Made by a program: the position numbers and the translations under genes. 64,000 nucleotides of DNA from Gyrodactylus bullatarudis (Eukaryota > Platyhelminthes > Monogenea > Gyrodactylidea > Gyrodactylidae), in contig SSNU01000307.1 in assembly GCA_012064415.1 (NCBI GenBank), positions 1 to 64,000 of the forward strand. Reading direction: 5' to 3'. Shown here piece by piece: positions 45,605-56,300 of the stretch. Below the pieces are notes generated by a model, which made no database searches, had not been told where the DNA came from, and was given only the letters and a program-made list of their open reading frames with translations. Position 1 is the first letter of the stretch. Every line of letters begins with the position of its first letter.

Positions 45605-48600
45605 TCATCTACGATATTTATAATGCTTAAAGTGAAACCATAATTGGAAAATGTTGTTTTGGAATTGACACCGATACCCGTGTCGGTAACTGTATTCCCA
45701 CTCACGATTAACAATTCTAAACGCAATATCTTCATACGGAGGTCCAGCTGTGAAGCGGAGAATAGCGAATTCAAAGTTGTCTTCAGCAATTGGCTTAAGC
45801 GTATATGTAGGCGGCTTCGATTTGTCAATCAGGTCAGGATAGAAAATATTGAATTTGTAGCCTTGGACAATTTTCGGGGGTGGATTATCAACATCGTAAT
45901 GTGTCTGGTTATATTTATTCCAGACATAACCAGTATGCACTCTATTGAAGAAGCGTGGCTTTCTAGGACGATACTTGTCGGACCATAGGAAGGATTGATC
46001 TTCCAAAGGATGCTATGGAAACGAAATAATGAATGAATCTGAACAAAAAAGGTTTACTATAAAAATTTTTAGTTTAAAAATGTGAAATCAACAAAAAATA
46101 GTTTGATTTTTCAGTCTAACAAACAATGTGATTATTAATCAGTGATTATTATGTCACTGATTAATAATCACTGATTATAGGAACGTATCAACAAGTTTTA
46201 TTTTTTTTGAAATGTTCTTTGCTAACTTACAGGAACAGAGAACTGAGCATCTTCGCCGTCTTCCATGCCAGACTTGGCAATCTTCATTAGTTCATCCTCT
46301 GAGGCATCTTTGAATTGCCCTGTCTCTTTGACTTCTTGTCGCTAAAAGGGAAAATTTTATATAGAAACTAGGAAGAAGGTTGTTTTGGTTATAATTTTGA
46401 TTGCCAAATATCTTTTTATTAGGCAGAAAATCCAGATTTGTGGAATACTAATTAGAGAGAAAAAGAATCCTTAATCTGTTTTCAAGATGTTTTACATGCC
46501 AAGTACTTTGGATAAACTATATTACATCTCTCAAGATAGTTTTATGTATGTAAAAATTAATTTTCAACATCTTAAAATTCATTAAATTTATTCGAAACGA
46601 ATAATTTTCCCATTGATTCAAAAAAGAGTTTTTAATATGGTCTCATTGAAGATGCTAAATTAAATCTGAGATTACAATTAATAATATAATTATTAAAAGT
46701 AGATTTAATTGGAATTTTGACTGAGAAATTTTTAAAAATTATGTTTATTTATGGTAGAGTTGTGCTAGTTTTTCACAAATTTTAGATATTCTATCCCCTG
46801 ATTGGTTTTTTTAATGAATCTTGTTTCAACCAATGAGAAGCAAGAATTTTTCTTCATAATCATCTGCATTATATACTTTATAAGCCTCAAGTTAATAATG
46901 TATTTAACTGAATTTTGATAAATTACTCGAGTATTATTCAATGAAATTTGTAAAGTTCGTTTGGGCCAATCAGAGCAATTATCTATACTTCACAAATTTC
47001 ATTGAATAATACTCTTTATAAAAATACATGTCAGTGTAGGGTCTGAAGAGAATGGACGAAAATAAAGAGCTCATGTTCACCCACAATCTATTTTCGTTTT
47101 CTTCCTTCAAAATGCAAGACATTAGTCAGAAAAAGAATAATTTTCCAATGCATAGTGTTTTTTTGGATTCTTTATGACATGGTCGATTTTCTATTGAGAT
47201 TACCATCTACTTAAATTTTTAAAAATCAAAGTTTAGACTTTTCGGGATTCATTTAAATGGTAATGTTAGTTAATAATGATTATAATTAGTTACCTGGAAC
47301 TTCATTTTCGCTTGATCATCTTCCAACGTGTAGACGATGCAATCTAATTCCAGTTCAGAGGGGTCTACTGTTTTAGGGGAATACTTTTGCGAATCGTATG
47401 GATCAGGAAGAATGGGCTCTGGTTCCCTCTCTTCGACCTCACTTGTTTCTTCTTCAACTTTAATTTCCTCCTTGTTTTCGTCCGATTTTTTAGAGGACAA
47501 GGCTTGATCTAGTTGCTGACGGAAGGAGGCTGATGGTTTCACAAAGCCATCCTTGTCTATTTCCGGCTTATTATCAGAGCCAGATGGAAATATTGGCTGA
47601 GAGATGATTCCTTGAGCCTGTCTGAGAATTTCCAGCTTCCTTCGAAGACATTCTTCGTGTCGTTCAAGAAGCCTTGTTCGTGCCATTTGAGCTTTCACAA
47701 ACGAATTCAAACATTCCCAATATCCGATATCGACACCTTTACCACCTGATAACTTTGGTTGAATCTAAGAAAGTCCTTTTATAAAAATTGTTGCCTTGTA
47801 ATAAATTTAATTGATAATCTTAACCAAGTTAATTTAGGTCCACTCAATTAACAATTCTTGGATCATAACTAAGGCCATAAAAATATGTAACTCTTAAAAC
47901 CCTCATATACGGGACAGGTAACCTTGTCAAGCCATAATTCTATTGAAATAAAAACTGAAATTAATTTATAACGAACGTATCTTTGACAATCCACTCAAAG
48001 AGATGAGGTTCTTGACGAGAAACCATAGCCGTAGAATTCGAAAATGTAAAAACCTTGAAGTCATCTTTTGGGATAAAAATGTTAGCCCTTTTTCAAGGTC
48101 TAAAAATAGACATATTGGACCTAGAATAAAATTTAGTGCTCTAGTTATTAGGGTACTCTGAAAGCACACAAAATCTTTTTACCTCAGCACTTGAATTACT
48201 CAAGAAATCTAGGGTGTTGATCAATTTTATTCGTAAATAGTTGAATAGCAATAATAAAATTGGTTGATATGGAATTATTAGAAAATAGAAATCTATGATT
48301 TTTACAGAAATCTCGATTCGAACCTGTTGAACAAATAAATTAAGAAAAAAAAATATTTCTATGAAAAATATGGCCTTTTTTCAAATTCCCATTTAGCGCC
48401 AAAATCCCATTTTTTCGAGCTGAACATTTTTATTGATTCTGAGTGAGAGAGTGATCAAAAGAAGTTTTGCAGGATCAAGAAAAAATTTCAGCCTAAAGTT
48501 CGAAAAAATGGGATTTTGGTGCCAAATTGGAATTTGAAAAATGACCATATTTTTCATAAAAATATTTTTTTCAGAATTTTTTTCGTCAAATGGTAAAAGG

Positions 48601-50935
48601 GGGCAACATGAGTAGGATTCCAAAAAATCTTTAACAAACTCGAATTCTTGATGAAAAAATCGAGATTTCTGTAAAGATCATATCAACCGACTTTATTTTT
48701 GAACATTTTATAAATAATAAAAAGTGATGCATGTCTTGAAATGCGCATTCAGGTTTAAGAATCCTGAATTTGATAAAAGCTTTGGAATTTTCCATTTGGA
48801 ATTTCAATCGAAAATGGCTTTACAAAAGACAAGAGAGAATTTTAAAATGACGAACCTGTTTCTCGAGGGCAGACAATTGAGCATATGTTTTACCCTCTAA
48901 TGTCTTTGAAATGGATTCCATGACCTGTGGAGAGATCGAGTCGGTTGTTGATGAATCACCAGATGACTTGTTATTTTTCTGATTCAGTTTGCGCATTTCA
49001 TCCTTGACCACAGTTGTAATGTCACGCCAAAAGTCAGCATTTGAGCCCTTCTCTAGACTGATATATACAATCTAATGGAAAGAAATTATTTAGATATTTC
49101 ACTTATAGGAATAGATTTAACCCTTTCAGGTCCGAGTCTATTTAATGACTTCAAACATTGAATATAAATACATATTCGGAATCAGAATGAATTATAGATG
49201 AATAATAAAATCTTAAATCATCTGAAAACCTTTTATTAATATTATTAATAATAAAAAATTCTTTTTCGACACTTTTCAATACATTTTTCCTATCTTCTTT
49301 CAAGCGACCACAAAAGTAATTGTAGGATTTTTTAAATAAATAAGGTGAATTTAGTCTATCCCAATGAAATACCTTATGGTTCAACTTTTTTCGGGAAGAT
49401 TGATAAAAAAGTTATTAAATGGTGTGTATCTTTTATTCATAGGATTTTTATTTCTACAAAAATTTTTAGGTTTGATATTTTGGCCCACATATGGGCCATG
49501 GACCTGTAAGGGTTAATTGGAATATAAACAACCTTTTTCCAAAGTTTCTTACAGATTAAGATAGTTAAGTACCTTTTTTGTACCGAAATTTACTGATTTT
49601 TGTCATTGCAGAAAACCCTGTAGCTTATGAATATTATGAATTAATAAATTCCCGATTTCTTTTAAAAAATAAAACACACTAAGTTTGAAAACAAAACAGA
49701 TTATTTATGAATAAAATCTAGTAATTCATGAGAGAAAACATACTAATTCTTAATAAACACCCTTTGGATATACTAGTTTTGCAAAAAACCCTTTATCTAA
49801 AAACCTTTGTGCTCTTATTGGTCCATATCTGAAATTAATTAATCCTCTGCTTAATCAATTATTTATTCAAAAGTCTTGTTCTCTTTCCGTATATTTGCAA
49901 CCAATTATTGCCTATTTTGACTTGGCCAACATTTCCATTGATAGTATCAAAATTTTTAGTAGGTTAGGCTTTAGGGAAAAGGTTGGTTATATTCCAATTA
50001 AATCTACTTTTACTCTAATATTCATTTTTTTAAAGAATATTTTATCTCAAATATCAAATATACCTTGATATCCTCGATTAAATCCTCAAGGTCATCAATA
50101 GAAAGACCAATTAGAAATTGGGTTGGCTCCAATAGGTCCACTGTCATGTTGTCGTCTGATTCAATGTCCGGTCTAATGTCTTCTTGGTCAGAAATATACT
50201 TTGATAGCAAGTCAATTGGTTTGGCTCTACCATCGGCAATACGAATTTTTGATCGGAGTTTAGCCTGTTCCAAGTGGAAGGTATCCTCTTGTTGGCCCCA
50301 AGATCGATAATATTCAGCTTCTTTTTCACGTTGTAGAATTTCTTGTTCTTTCTCTCGTTCTTCTTTGCACCTTTCGTGCTCAATTCGACGTCTGCGTACA
50401 GCTTCTAGTTCAAGTTTATTCTGTTCCATACGTTTGCGTTGGAGAAATTGAATATCGTCTGATGGTAGATTCGATAGACCAGTTTTATCCAGTTTTTTGG
50501 TCCACATAAAGCATTGAGATAACTGGAATAGAAATATTAATTTTGAGAAAAACTAAAATTGGTTTTATTTTTACTTACTTGATTATCGCCAAAGGGATTA
50601 TCCTCATTTGTATAGCCTAAATATTCCTTATCCCAGCCAATTTTTTCTTTCTTTAATTTTTCTTTAGCTTTCTTCTTAGCAAGTCGACGAGTTCTTTTCT
50701 CTTCCGGAGTTTCTTTAGACTTCATTTCCGCCTTCTTGTTACGAATAGTAGCCAATAAATTTTCAAGATCTTGCAGAGACATTTGCATCAAACGAGGTGG
50801 AATAATTCTTTCATTGCTAATATTGGCAGTTTCATCTTCAGAAGAGGAAGATTGACACTCTGTTTTTTTAGGGGATGGACTCTTTTTGCGATCCTTTTTG
50901 TGGGACTTTTTATGCTTCTTTGGCTTGCTGGGCAT
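45605..50935 (-). CDS. CACTN: Cactin, spliceosome-associated protein
   Basis: Six minus-strand exons (50935-50579, 50522-50064, 49071-48856, 47764-47294, 46341-46231, 46012-45605) join in frame to 673 residues, close to typical cactins. The N terminus is Lys/Ser-rich (KKHKKSHKKDRKKSPSPKK); the middle has the conserved helical domain (QFLQRKRMEQNKLELEAVRR; YWECLNSFVKAQMARTRLLE); the last ~125 residues are the highly conserved C-terminal cactin domain (NRVHTGYVWNKYNQTHYDVD, FNIFYPDLIDKSKPPTY, AGPPYEDIAFRIVNREWEYS) ending YKYRR. Cactin binds the spliceosome and regulates pre-mRNA splicing; in flies it also interacts with the IkB homologue Cactus. Introns of ~1 kb hold a MITE and dispersed repeats. 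The stop is 84 nt from the convergent P2X stop. Confidence 0.95.
46128..46171. repeat. Perfect 18-bp hairpin in cactin intron
   Basis: GTGATTATTAATCAGTGA at 46128-46145 and its exact reverse complement at 46154-46171, separated by the 8-nt loop TTATTATG, inside the last cactin intron (46013-46230). No TIR or target duplication suggests a transposon; it could structure the intron. Confidence 0.85.
47870..48700 (-). repeat. Dispersed repeat in cactin intron, with internal inversion
   Basis: Sequence shared with 60930-62330 in the FIP gene intron (ggacaggtaac, cataattctatt, aaaaatgggattttgg, ttgatgaaaaaat). Within it, 48365-48425 and 48490-48560 are imperfect reverse complements (~60-bp arms around caaaatcccattttttcga), so the unit contains a palindrome. 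It lies in the intron between cactin exons 3 and 4. Confidence 0.6.
49117..49516. mobile_element. TTAA-flanked piggyBac-like MITE, complete
   Basis: 400 bp from ttaaccctttcaggtcc to ggacctgtaagggttaa, including the flanking TTAA duplication; the 17-bp termini differ by one base. A truncated relative lies at 1525-1715. The MITE at 5508-5822 has nearly the same ends but an unrelated interior, so both were probably moved by the same transposase. Located in cactin intron 2. Confidence 0.85.
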
Positions 50936-51049
50936 TAATAATCTGGAAAAATATGATTTATGTATTCTGAAAATTTACATTTAGGAGAAGGACTGAGAAT
51001 AATTTAAATTCTAGTAATGTATAAAATAATCATTTATTAGAGAATGTAT

Positions 51050-51743
51050 CTATTGTCTATGGAGAAAGTAGTCTATTACTACTGAGAAGGCTGCAAATCC
51101 ACAAGCTCCAAATAAAGCTCCATGAGGTCCTGCTCTAAAGCCCAAAGTTCCACCGACCAAAAGACCACTATAAACGCTATTGAATATATCAGCTTGTCCA
51201 CGAATCTAATCACAGAGAAAAATTTTAAACTGGTCCAAAAATGTTTTTCAATATAAATTTAGTTACAGATTCGATAGTACACTCGGTTCCAGCAAAACAC
51301 AATCCAAGAAAGGCAAAATTTTTTGCTGAGCTAAACGATTTTTGATACATATCCTTTAGAACCATTTTCGTTGACATTTTTGCTGGATCCTGGCCCAAAC
51401 CGACAGGATCTATGCTGGCAGAAAAAAGACCGAAAAAGGTCCCAATAGCAAAACCACCAGCACAACTTAATAAAGATTTGAAGACACAACTGTCAAAAAC
51501 TTTTTGAACTCTTAATTCTTCAGCACTGGGCAAGGGAAAAGATTGCAATCGTCGGGAAAACATGTCTTGATTATTGAGAATATGTGTTGATAAGGCAATT
51601 TGTAAATGAAGTGGATCTGGAGAATCAAGCGCTTTTTTAATCAAGTTAAATGATTTAATTTTCCTTTTTCGTGTTTCGTCGTCCATATGTAAACTATTGA
51701 GCACAGATTCATTATCATTGATTTCATCAATTTGATTATTCAT
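51050..51743 (-). CDS. TIMM22: Mitochondrial import translocase subunit Tim22
   Basis: Two exons (51743-51267, 51205-51050; 61-nt intron) give 210 residues. The signature Tim17/22/23 core is present: CAGGFAIGTFFGLFSASIDP, KDMYQKSFSSAKNFAFLGL, FAGTECTIES, SGLLVGGTLGFRAGPHGALF and GFAAFSVVIDYFL. Four hydrophobic segments fit the four helices of Tim22, and the conserved cysteines flanking the carrier-interacting region (CAGG and TEC) are kept. Tim22 is the channel-forming core of the TIM22 complex, which inserts carrier proteins into the inner membrane. The N-terminal ~60 residues are lineage-specific. It is 114 nt upstream of cactin on the same strand and 73 nt from the divergent TMEM59 start. 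Confidence 0.93.
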
Positions 51744-51816
51744 TTTATTTAAACCAAGTTGAGTGATAATAGATTTTTTGTTTTAAATCTCCTCCTGAGT
51801 GATAGCTTTTTAAAAA

Positions 51817-52563
51817 ATGCTGGAACTACACAAATTTGCTTTTATTCTAGGTGTTCTATGTAGCTTTGCTTTAGCAGCTCCATTCGACACATGTCACACG
51901 AGATGCGCAACAAATTTTGATTTTAATTCTGATGAAATTTGCTTTAAAGGATGCGACTTATTCAGACAAGATGAAAATGTCAACTGCCAGGAAAAATGCA
52001 ATCTAATATATCCTGATAAATTGAATGCATGTCTTTTCGGTTGCAATCAGAACAAAAGCTCTGAACCTAAACCTGAAGTACCACAAACGGATATTTCAGA
52101 TGAAGAAGATGCAATTTCCTCTTCATTCCCAATGATCCAAATGCTTATGCATAATTTGGTCAATCGTGTCGGTTTCGGATTTATAATACGCAAAGAAGGT
52201 GAAAATGTTTACATCTCAAGATCCAACACTCCAATGACTATAGAACATATGCTCATTCAGCATAATGAGCCTGATCGAAGAATGATTCTAGAATCACAAC
52301 AGCATGCCTGGCATAGACGTTTAGCTTGTTTCGTGAGGCACATGAGCTATCCTATTATGCTTGCACTTGGTGTTCTTTTGTTCAGTTGTATTGTTCTTTT
52401 TGTTGTATCTATTTTCTACAAACTTCGTACTGTAAGACATAGACAAATCATACGAGACGCTTCATCTCTTCCCAGATATGAAGACATTGATAAATACAAA
52501 CCAAATTACAATCTATCATTTGAGGCTGATCCATTACCCCAAAAAGAACCTATCAATGCATAA
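51817..52563 (+). CDS. TMEM59: TMEM59-family type I membrane protein
   Basis: Single exon, 248 residues. Residues 1-20 are a signal peptide (FAFILGVLCSFALAA). The lumenal part has four CX3C pairs (CHTRC, CFKGC, CQEKC, CLFGC) with 10-11 residue spacers, in the order and context of TMEM59 (CFKGCDLFR; ACLFGCNQN). One transmembrane helix (IMLALGVLLFSCIVLFVVSI) is followed by a basic and Tyr/Pro-containing tail (SLPRYEDIDKYKP). In vertebrates TMEM59 acts in Golgi glycosylation control, autophagy and Wnt receptor clustering. It diverges from TIMM22 and is followed 182 bp later by MRPL42 on the same strand; AATAAA lies near 52580. Confidence 0.85.
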   Translation: MLELHKFAFILGVLCSFALAAPFDTCHTRCATNFDFNSDEICFKGCDLFRQDENVNCQEKCNLIYPDKLNACLFGCNQNKSSEPKPEVPQTDISDEEDAISSSFPMIQMLMHNLVNRVGFGFIIRKEGENVYISRSNTPMTIEHMLIQHNEPDRRMILESQQHAWHRRLACFVRHMSYPIMLALGVLLFSCIVLFVVSIFYKLRTVRHRQIIRDASSLPRYEDIDKYKPNYNLSFEADPLPQKEPINA

Positions 52564-52745
52564 TCAGTTGTGATCGAGCAATAAAAAATCAGCTAAACTA
52601 AACATTTTTCTCAATCCTTTCGAGAATCTCTGATTATAGAGTCCTAAATGTCATTCAAAATAAAAATTTTATTTCCTTAAATTTAATTTTTCTCATACGT
52701 TGGAATTCATACAATAATTTATTACTCTTTCAAAATATTTTTTAG

Positions 52746-53078
52746 CGTTTATACAGAAATCTACTCAGAGGATACAAAACCTGGACTACCGTAATTTCCG
52801 AAGATGGCAATGTAATAATAAGTCATCACCCAAAGCAGAATATTCTGTATGAGGATACTAAGCCAATATCAAGAGAAATGCTGATCGGAAATCAAATTGT
52901 TCAAAATGAATATCTCAGTGAAGATGCTAATCAATATCTTTGTAAATCTGATCCAACTGTTAGACAAATTGCAGATCAATTTGGTGTTCCTTGGTTTCAC
53001 TTTAGGCCAAAATCTCGTATCTGGAAACAATCTAAACCACATCAATGGATGAATGATCTGGACAAAAAAACAGCTTGA
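52746..53078 (+). CDS. MRPL42: Mitochondrial ribosomal protein mL42
   Basis: Open for 110 codons from a strong acceptor (ctttcaaaatattttttag) to TGA. ISEDGNVIISHHPKQNILYE followed by TKPI is the mL42 core (family pattern: strand, HPS/HP, YEHTKPIPR), and the tail has the expected basic residues (WFHFRPKSRIW). The exon begins RLYRNLLRGYKTW, a good mitochondrial presequence except that it lacks Met; no usable ATG plus donor exists in the 182 bp after TMEM59. The next in-frame ATG (52878) would remove the conserved core. A trans-spliced leader ending in AUG would give MRLYRNLL directly. Confidence 0.75.
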   Translation, partial: RLYRNLLRGYKTWTTVISEDGNVIISHHPKQNILYEDTKPISREMLIGNQIVQNEYLSEDANQYLCKSDPTVRQIADQFGVPWFHFRPKSRIWKQSKPHQWMNDLDKKTA

Positions 53079-53384
53079 ATTTAGAATTTTTACAAATTTA
53101 ATAAAAGTTATTTTTCAGAATATATTTAAGAATTTAAAATATAATGCTTCTAGAGGTCAAAAGAACAACAAAAGAATTAGAAAAGAAGGTTAAAATTAAT
53201 GTTTACGATGAGGTGTCTCAATTTAAGAGTTCTTAAAACATCTTTATAATTAAAAAAAATTTTAATTTAAAAGCACGGTCCTAGATGACTCAAACAAATT
53301 CTCAAATAAACTCAAAAGTTGTTTAATTATATTCTAGTAAACACCGAAAAGTTGAATAGTCTAGCAAAAATAAAAAATGAGCAT

Positions 53385-56300
53385 ATGCTAATGGATGAAT
53401 CCTCAGAACTTTTACAAGAAGTTTTCCAGACTCTCGACACTGAAAATCGTGGCTTTATAACAAGAGAGCAATTTAAAGATAAATTCAAAAATTATCTCGA
53501 AACATCTTCAGATTTGGGTAGTTTTAGCGATGAAGTGAGCTAAAATTTGACTGTTCTCCAGGATTTAAATGACATTTTAAGTAATCTAGACCCTGACAAA
53601 GACAATAACATCGATTTTAACGATTTTAAAAATGCTTTATCAAAATATTTCATGAGTAACTTTTTAGTGATCGTTTATTATTAATTGCTTATTAGGCAAA
53701 CGTGCCTCTATGAGTGGAGAGTCAAATGATACAACTCTACAGGTATCTTCTTCCTGTCTCACAGATCATGAGATTGATTTGAAAGTAAAAAAAAGTTACT
53801 TTAATAGACTACAGACTGATGATAGTGGCGTTAATTGTTTCACGGATAAAAATAATGATTCTATGTATCAGACAACTCTTAAGAGAGACGAATTCCGAAG
53901 TTCTTGGCCAAAGAGAGGTCTCAAGTGAGCAATCAATTTTAATCTCTTCTATTCCACTTTATAGCGCTTACGATGAGTTTGTTAAAATTTTCACATTCTG
54001 ACCAAAATAACTACAGTAGCGAAACAAACCGTGCATGCCAAATTTTTTTGGGTAGATTTAGTCTATAATTTGTAATATTTACAAAAGGGTAAATTGATTA
54101 ATTCTGATCAAACATTTTTTGAAATTTAAATTAATTAGAATGCATGTTTGAGCAAACGATTTGCGTCGCTACTGTAAAAATGAGATAATCTTCATTCAAA
54201 CATTCTATAATTATATAGCTCAAATTATCCTTCAAAAGATGGTAGATCATCTCCAATGAGTAATTCTCAGTCAGACGTACTGATCGATGATGTTGAAATC
54301 CTTCGAGTAAGATATTTTAATTAGAAAAAAATAAGAATAAAACGTTGCGATTATTTCATGCTTTGCTATTATATATACATATAACTCCTCATGATATATA
54401 TTTATATATATCTATTTAAATAATACTAATCACAATTTCATTTCAGTAGAATTTTTGGTAGAGTAACAGCTTGAGATACAATTCAATGAAAAAAGACTTT
54501 ATTTAATGTATGATATTATCACTACAATTATCTGTACTACTCATTATTATTATTATTAGAGAAAGAAATATAAATGTTAAAAAATATTATTAATATTAAC
54601 GAGAAACTAACACCAATTAATTCATTAAAGGATCAAGTTCGTCAAATGGTCGAGCAAATGGAAATTCTAAATCAATCCCATGCTTCAGGTAACGATGCGC
54701 GTTATCGAAGAATAAAAGAAGAGAATGATCGGTTAACTAGTCAACTAACCATCCTTGAAGAACGTCATAAGGAACTAGAGGCAAGATCTGCAAGAAATGT
54801 GGCCGATGAAAAGAATAGATATGACTCAATTATTGTAAGTATTCTGTGCAATGCACACAAAACCAAATTCGCAATAAACAGTAGTATAAAAACAAATTTA
54901 GTAGTTAGGAGTTAAATTGTTTCTTAACAGGTCTTTGAGGCATTCTATGTAACTGATAGGGGTCATAACAAGGGGTGGTGAGGGCAGCACTGTAATCAAA
55001 ATATTGAGAGGATGAAACTTTTCGTACACCTCAAGTTTTGAGTTACTTATTTTTAAATTTTTGGCAAATCTTTTCATAATAAAATATACTTTTTCCATTT
55101 CAAGTTTATTATAATTTTTTTCAAATGCTTCATTGGATATATAAAACTTTCAATAAATCAATTATAGAGAATAACTTTTCATAACTTTTTAGATTTTGTC
55201 TGAGAGAGAATATCAATGTACTCTCTGACGATCATAATGTTAATAAGAAATTTCAATTTTAAATTTTATGTAAAAAAAGAAAATTTGAATTTAATGGTTA
55301 GGTCTTGTCTCGAAATTTCATTCCATCTTGACGAATCTATCCAAATGTAATAGCAATGATTTGAAAAAGAGGCAGGCAATGAGATTGAACAGACGATACT
55401 GCGAAATTTTAGCAAATCGCATAGCAAATTATTGGATGAGTCTTTCAGGATTGGCAACTTGCGTAATTGGATATTGCGTTTTTTATTAACTTTTGAAAAT
55501 ATGAAAAGAATCCTTTTCTGAAATCTTTTTTGAATTCCAAGTTATGAATAAACATTAATTACACAACGATGCAAAAAAAGTAGGTAGGAATAAAATTTTG
55601 AGGGCTGGCAGATATTATAAAAGTAGGAAATATCAAAAAATATTATTTGATTTCGAGTAATTTAACATTTAGTACGAATGAATGTGTCAAATTTTCGAGA
55701 TATTAATAAAAAAAACATGGCATATTGAAGATTAGGATATCTGCTACAGACCCTTGCCTGACCACTGTAAGGTTCGACCTATATATTCCAAGATATTTTC
55801 AATAATGGTGAAATTTGTTCGAAAATTGAAAAAAATAAAAAATCCTTCATATATTAGACAGTTGAAATTTCAATAAAGTCTCTTATATAGCGTAAATTCG
55901 TGAAAATGCGTACGATTTTTTAAAATTTAAAATTTGCAGTGTGAATGAACTTAGCGAACTTAAAAAATTTACCATTTGAAAGTAACCTTTTTGAATCAAA
56001 ATGCATCAAAAAGAATAAAGATCTACTTTTAGAACTTTTTGGTTTATCATGAAAGATTTTTTTGTATTTCTGATTTTGATCCTCATGGTCAAGGAAATAC
56101 GAAATTTCTATTTCTAAAGCTGATTCCCTTGAGTATAACCAGGAATTTGTATTTCCAGAGTCGAATGGAACGTGACCATGAATCAGAGATGGAAAATTTA
56201 CGGTCAAGATTCAACAAAATGGAGACTGAATACAGCCAGCAGAGAATTGAAATAATCAAACTTGAAACTCGTCTTGATGTTACATCCAAAGTAGGTCATC

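Noticed and set aside
45644..45988. Plus-strand 114-codon frame
   Set aside because: Antisense of the highly conserved cactin C-terminal domain.
50065..50310. Plus-strand 81-codon frame
   Set aside because: Antisense of cactin exon 2.
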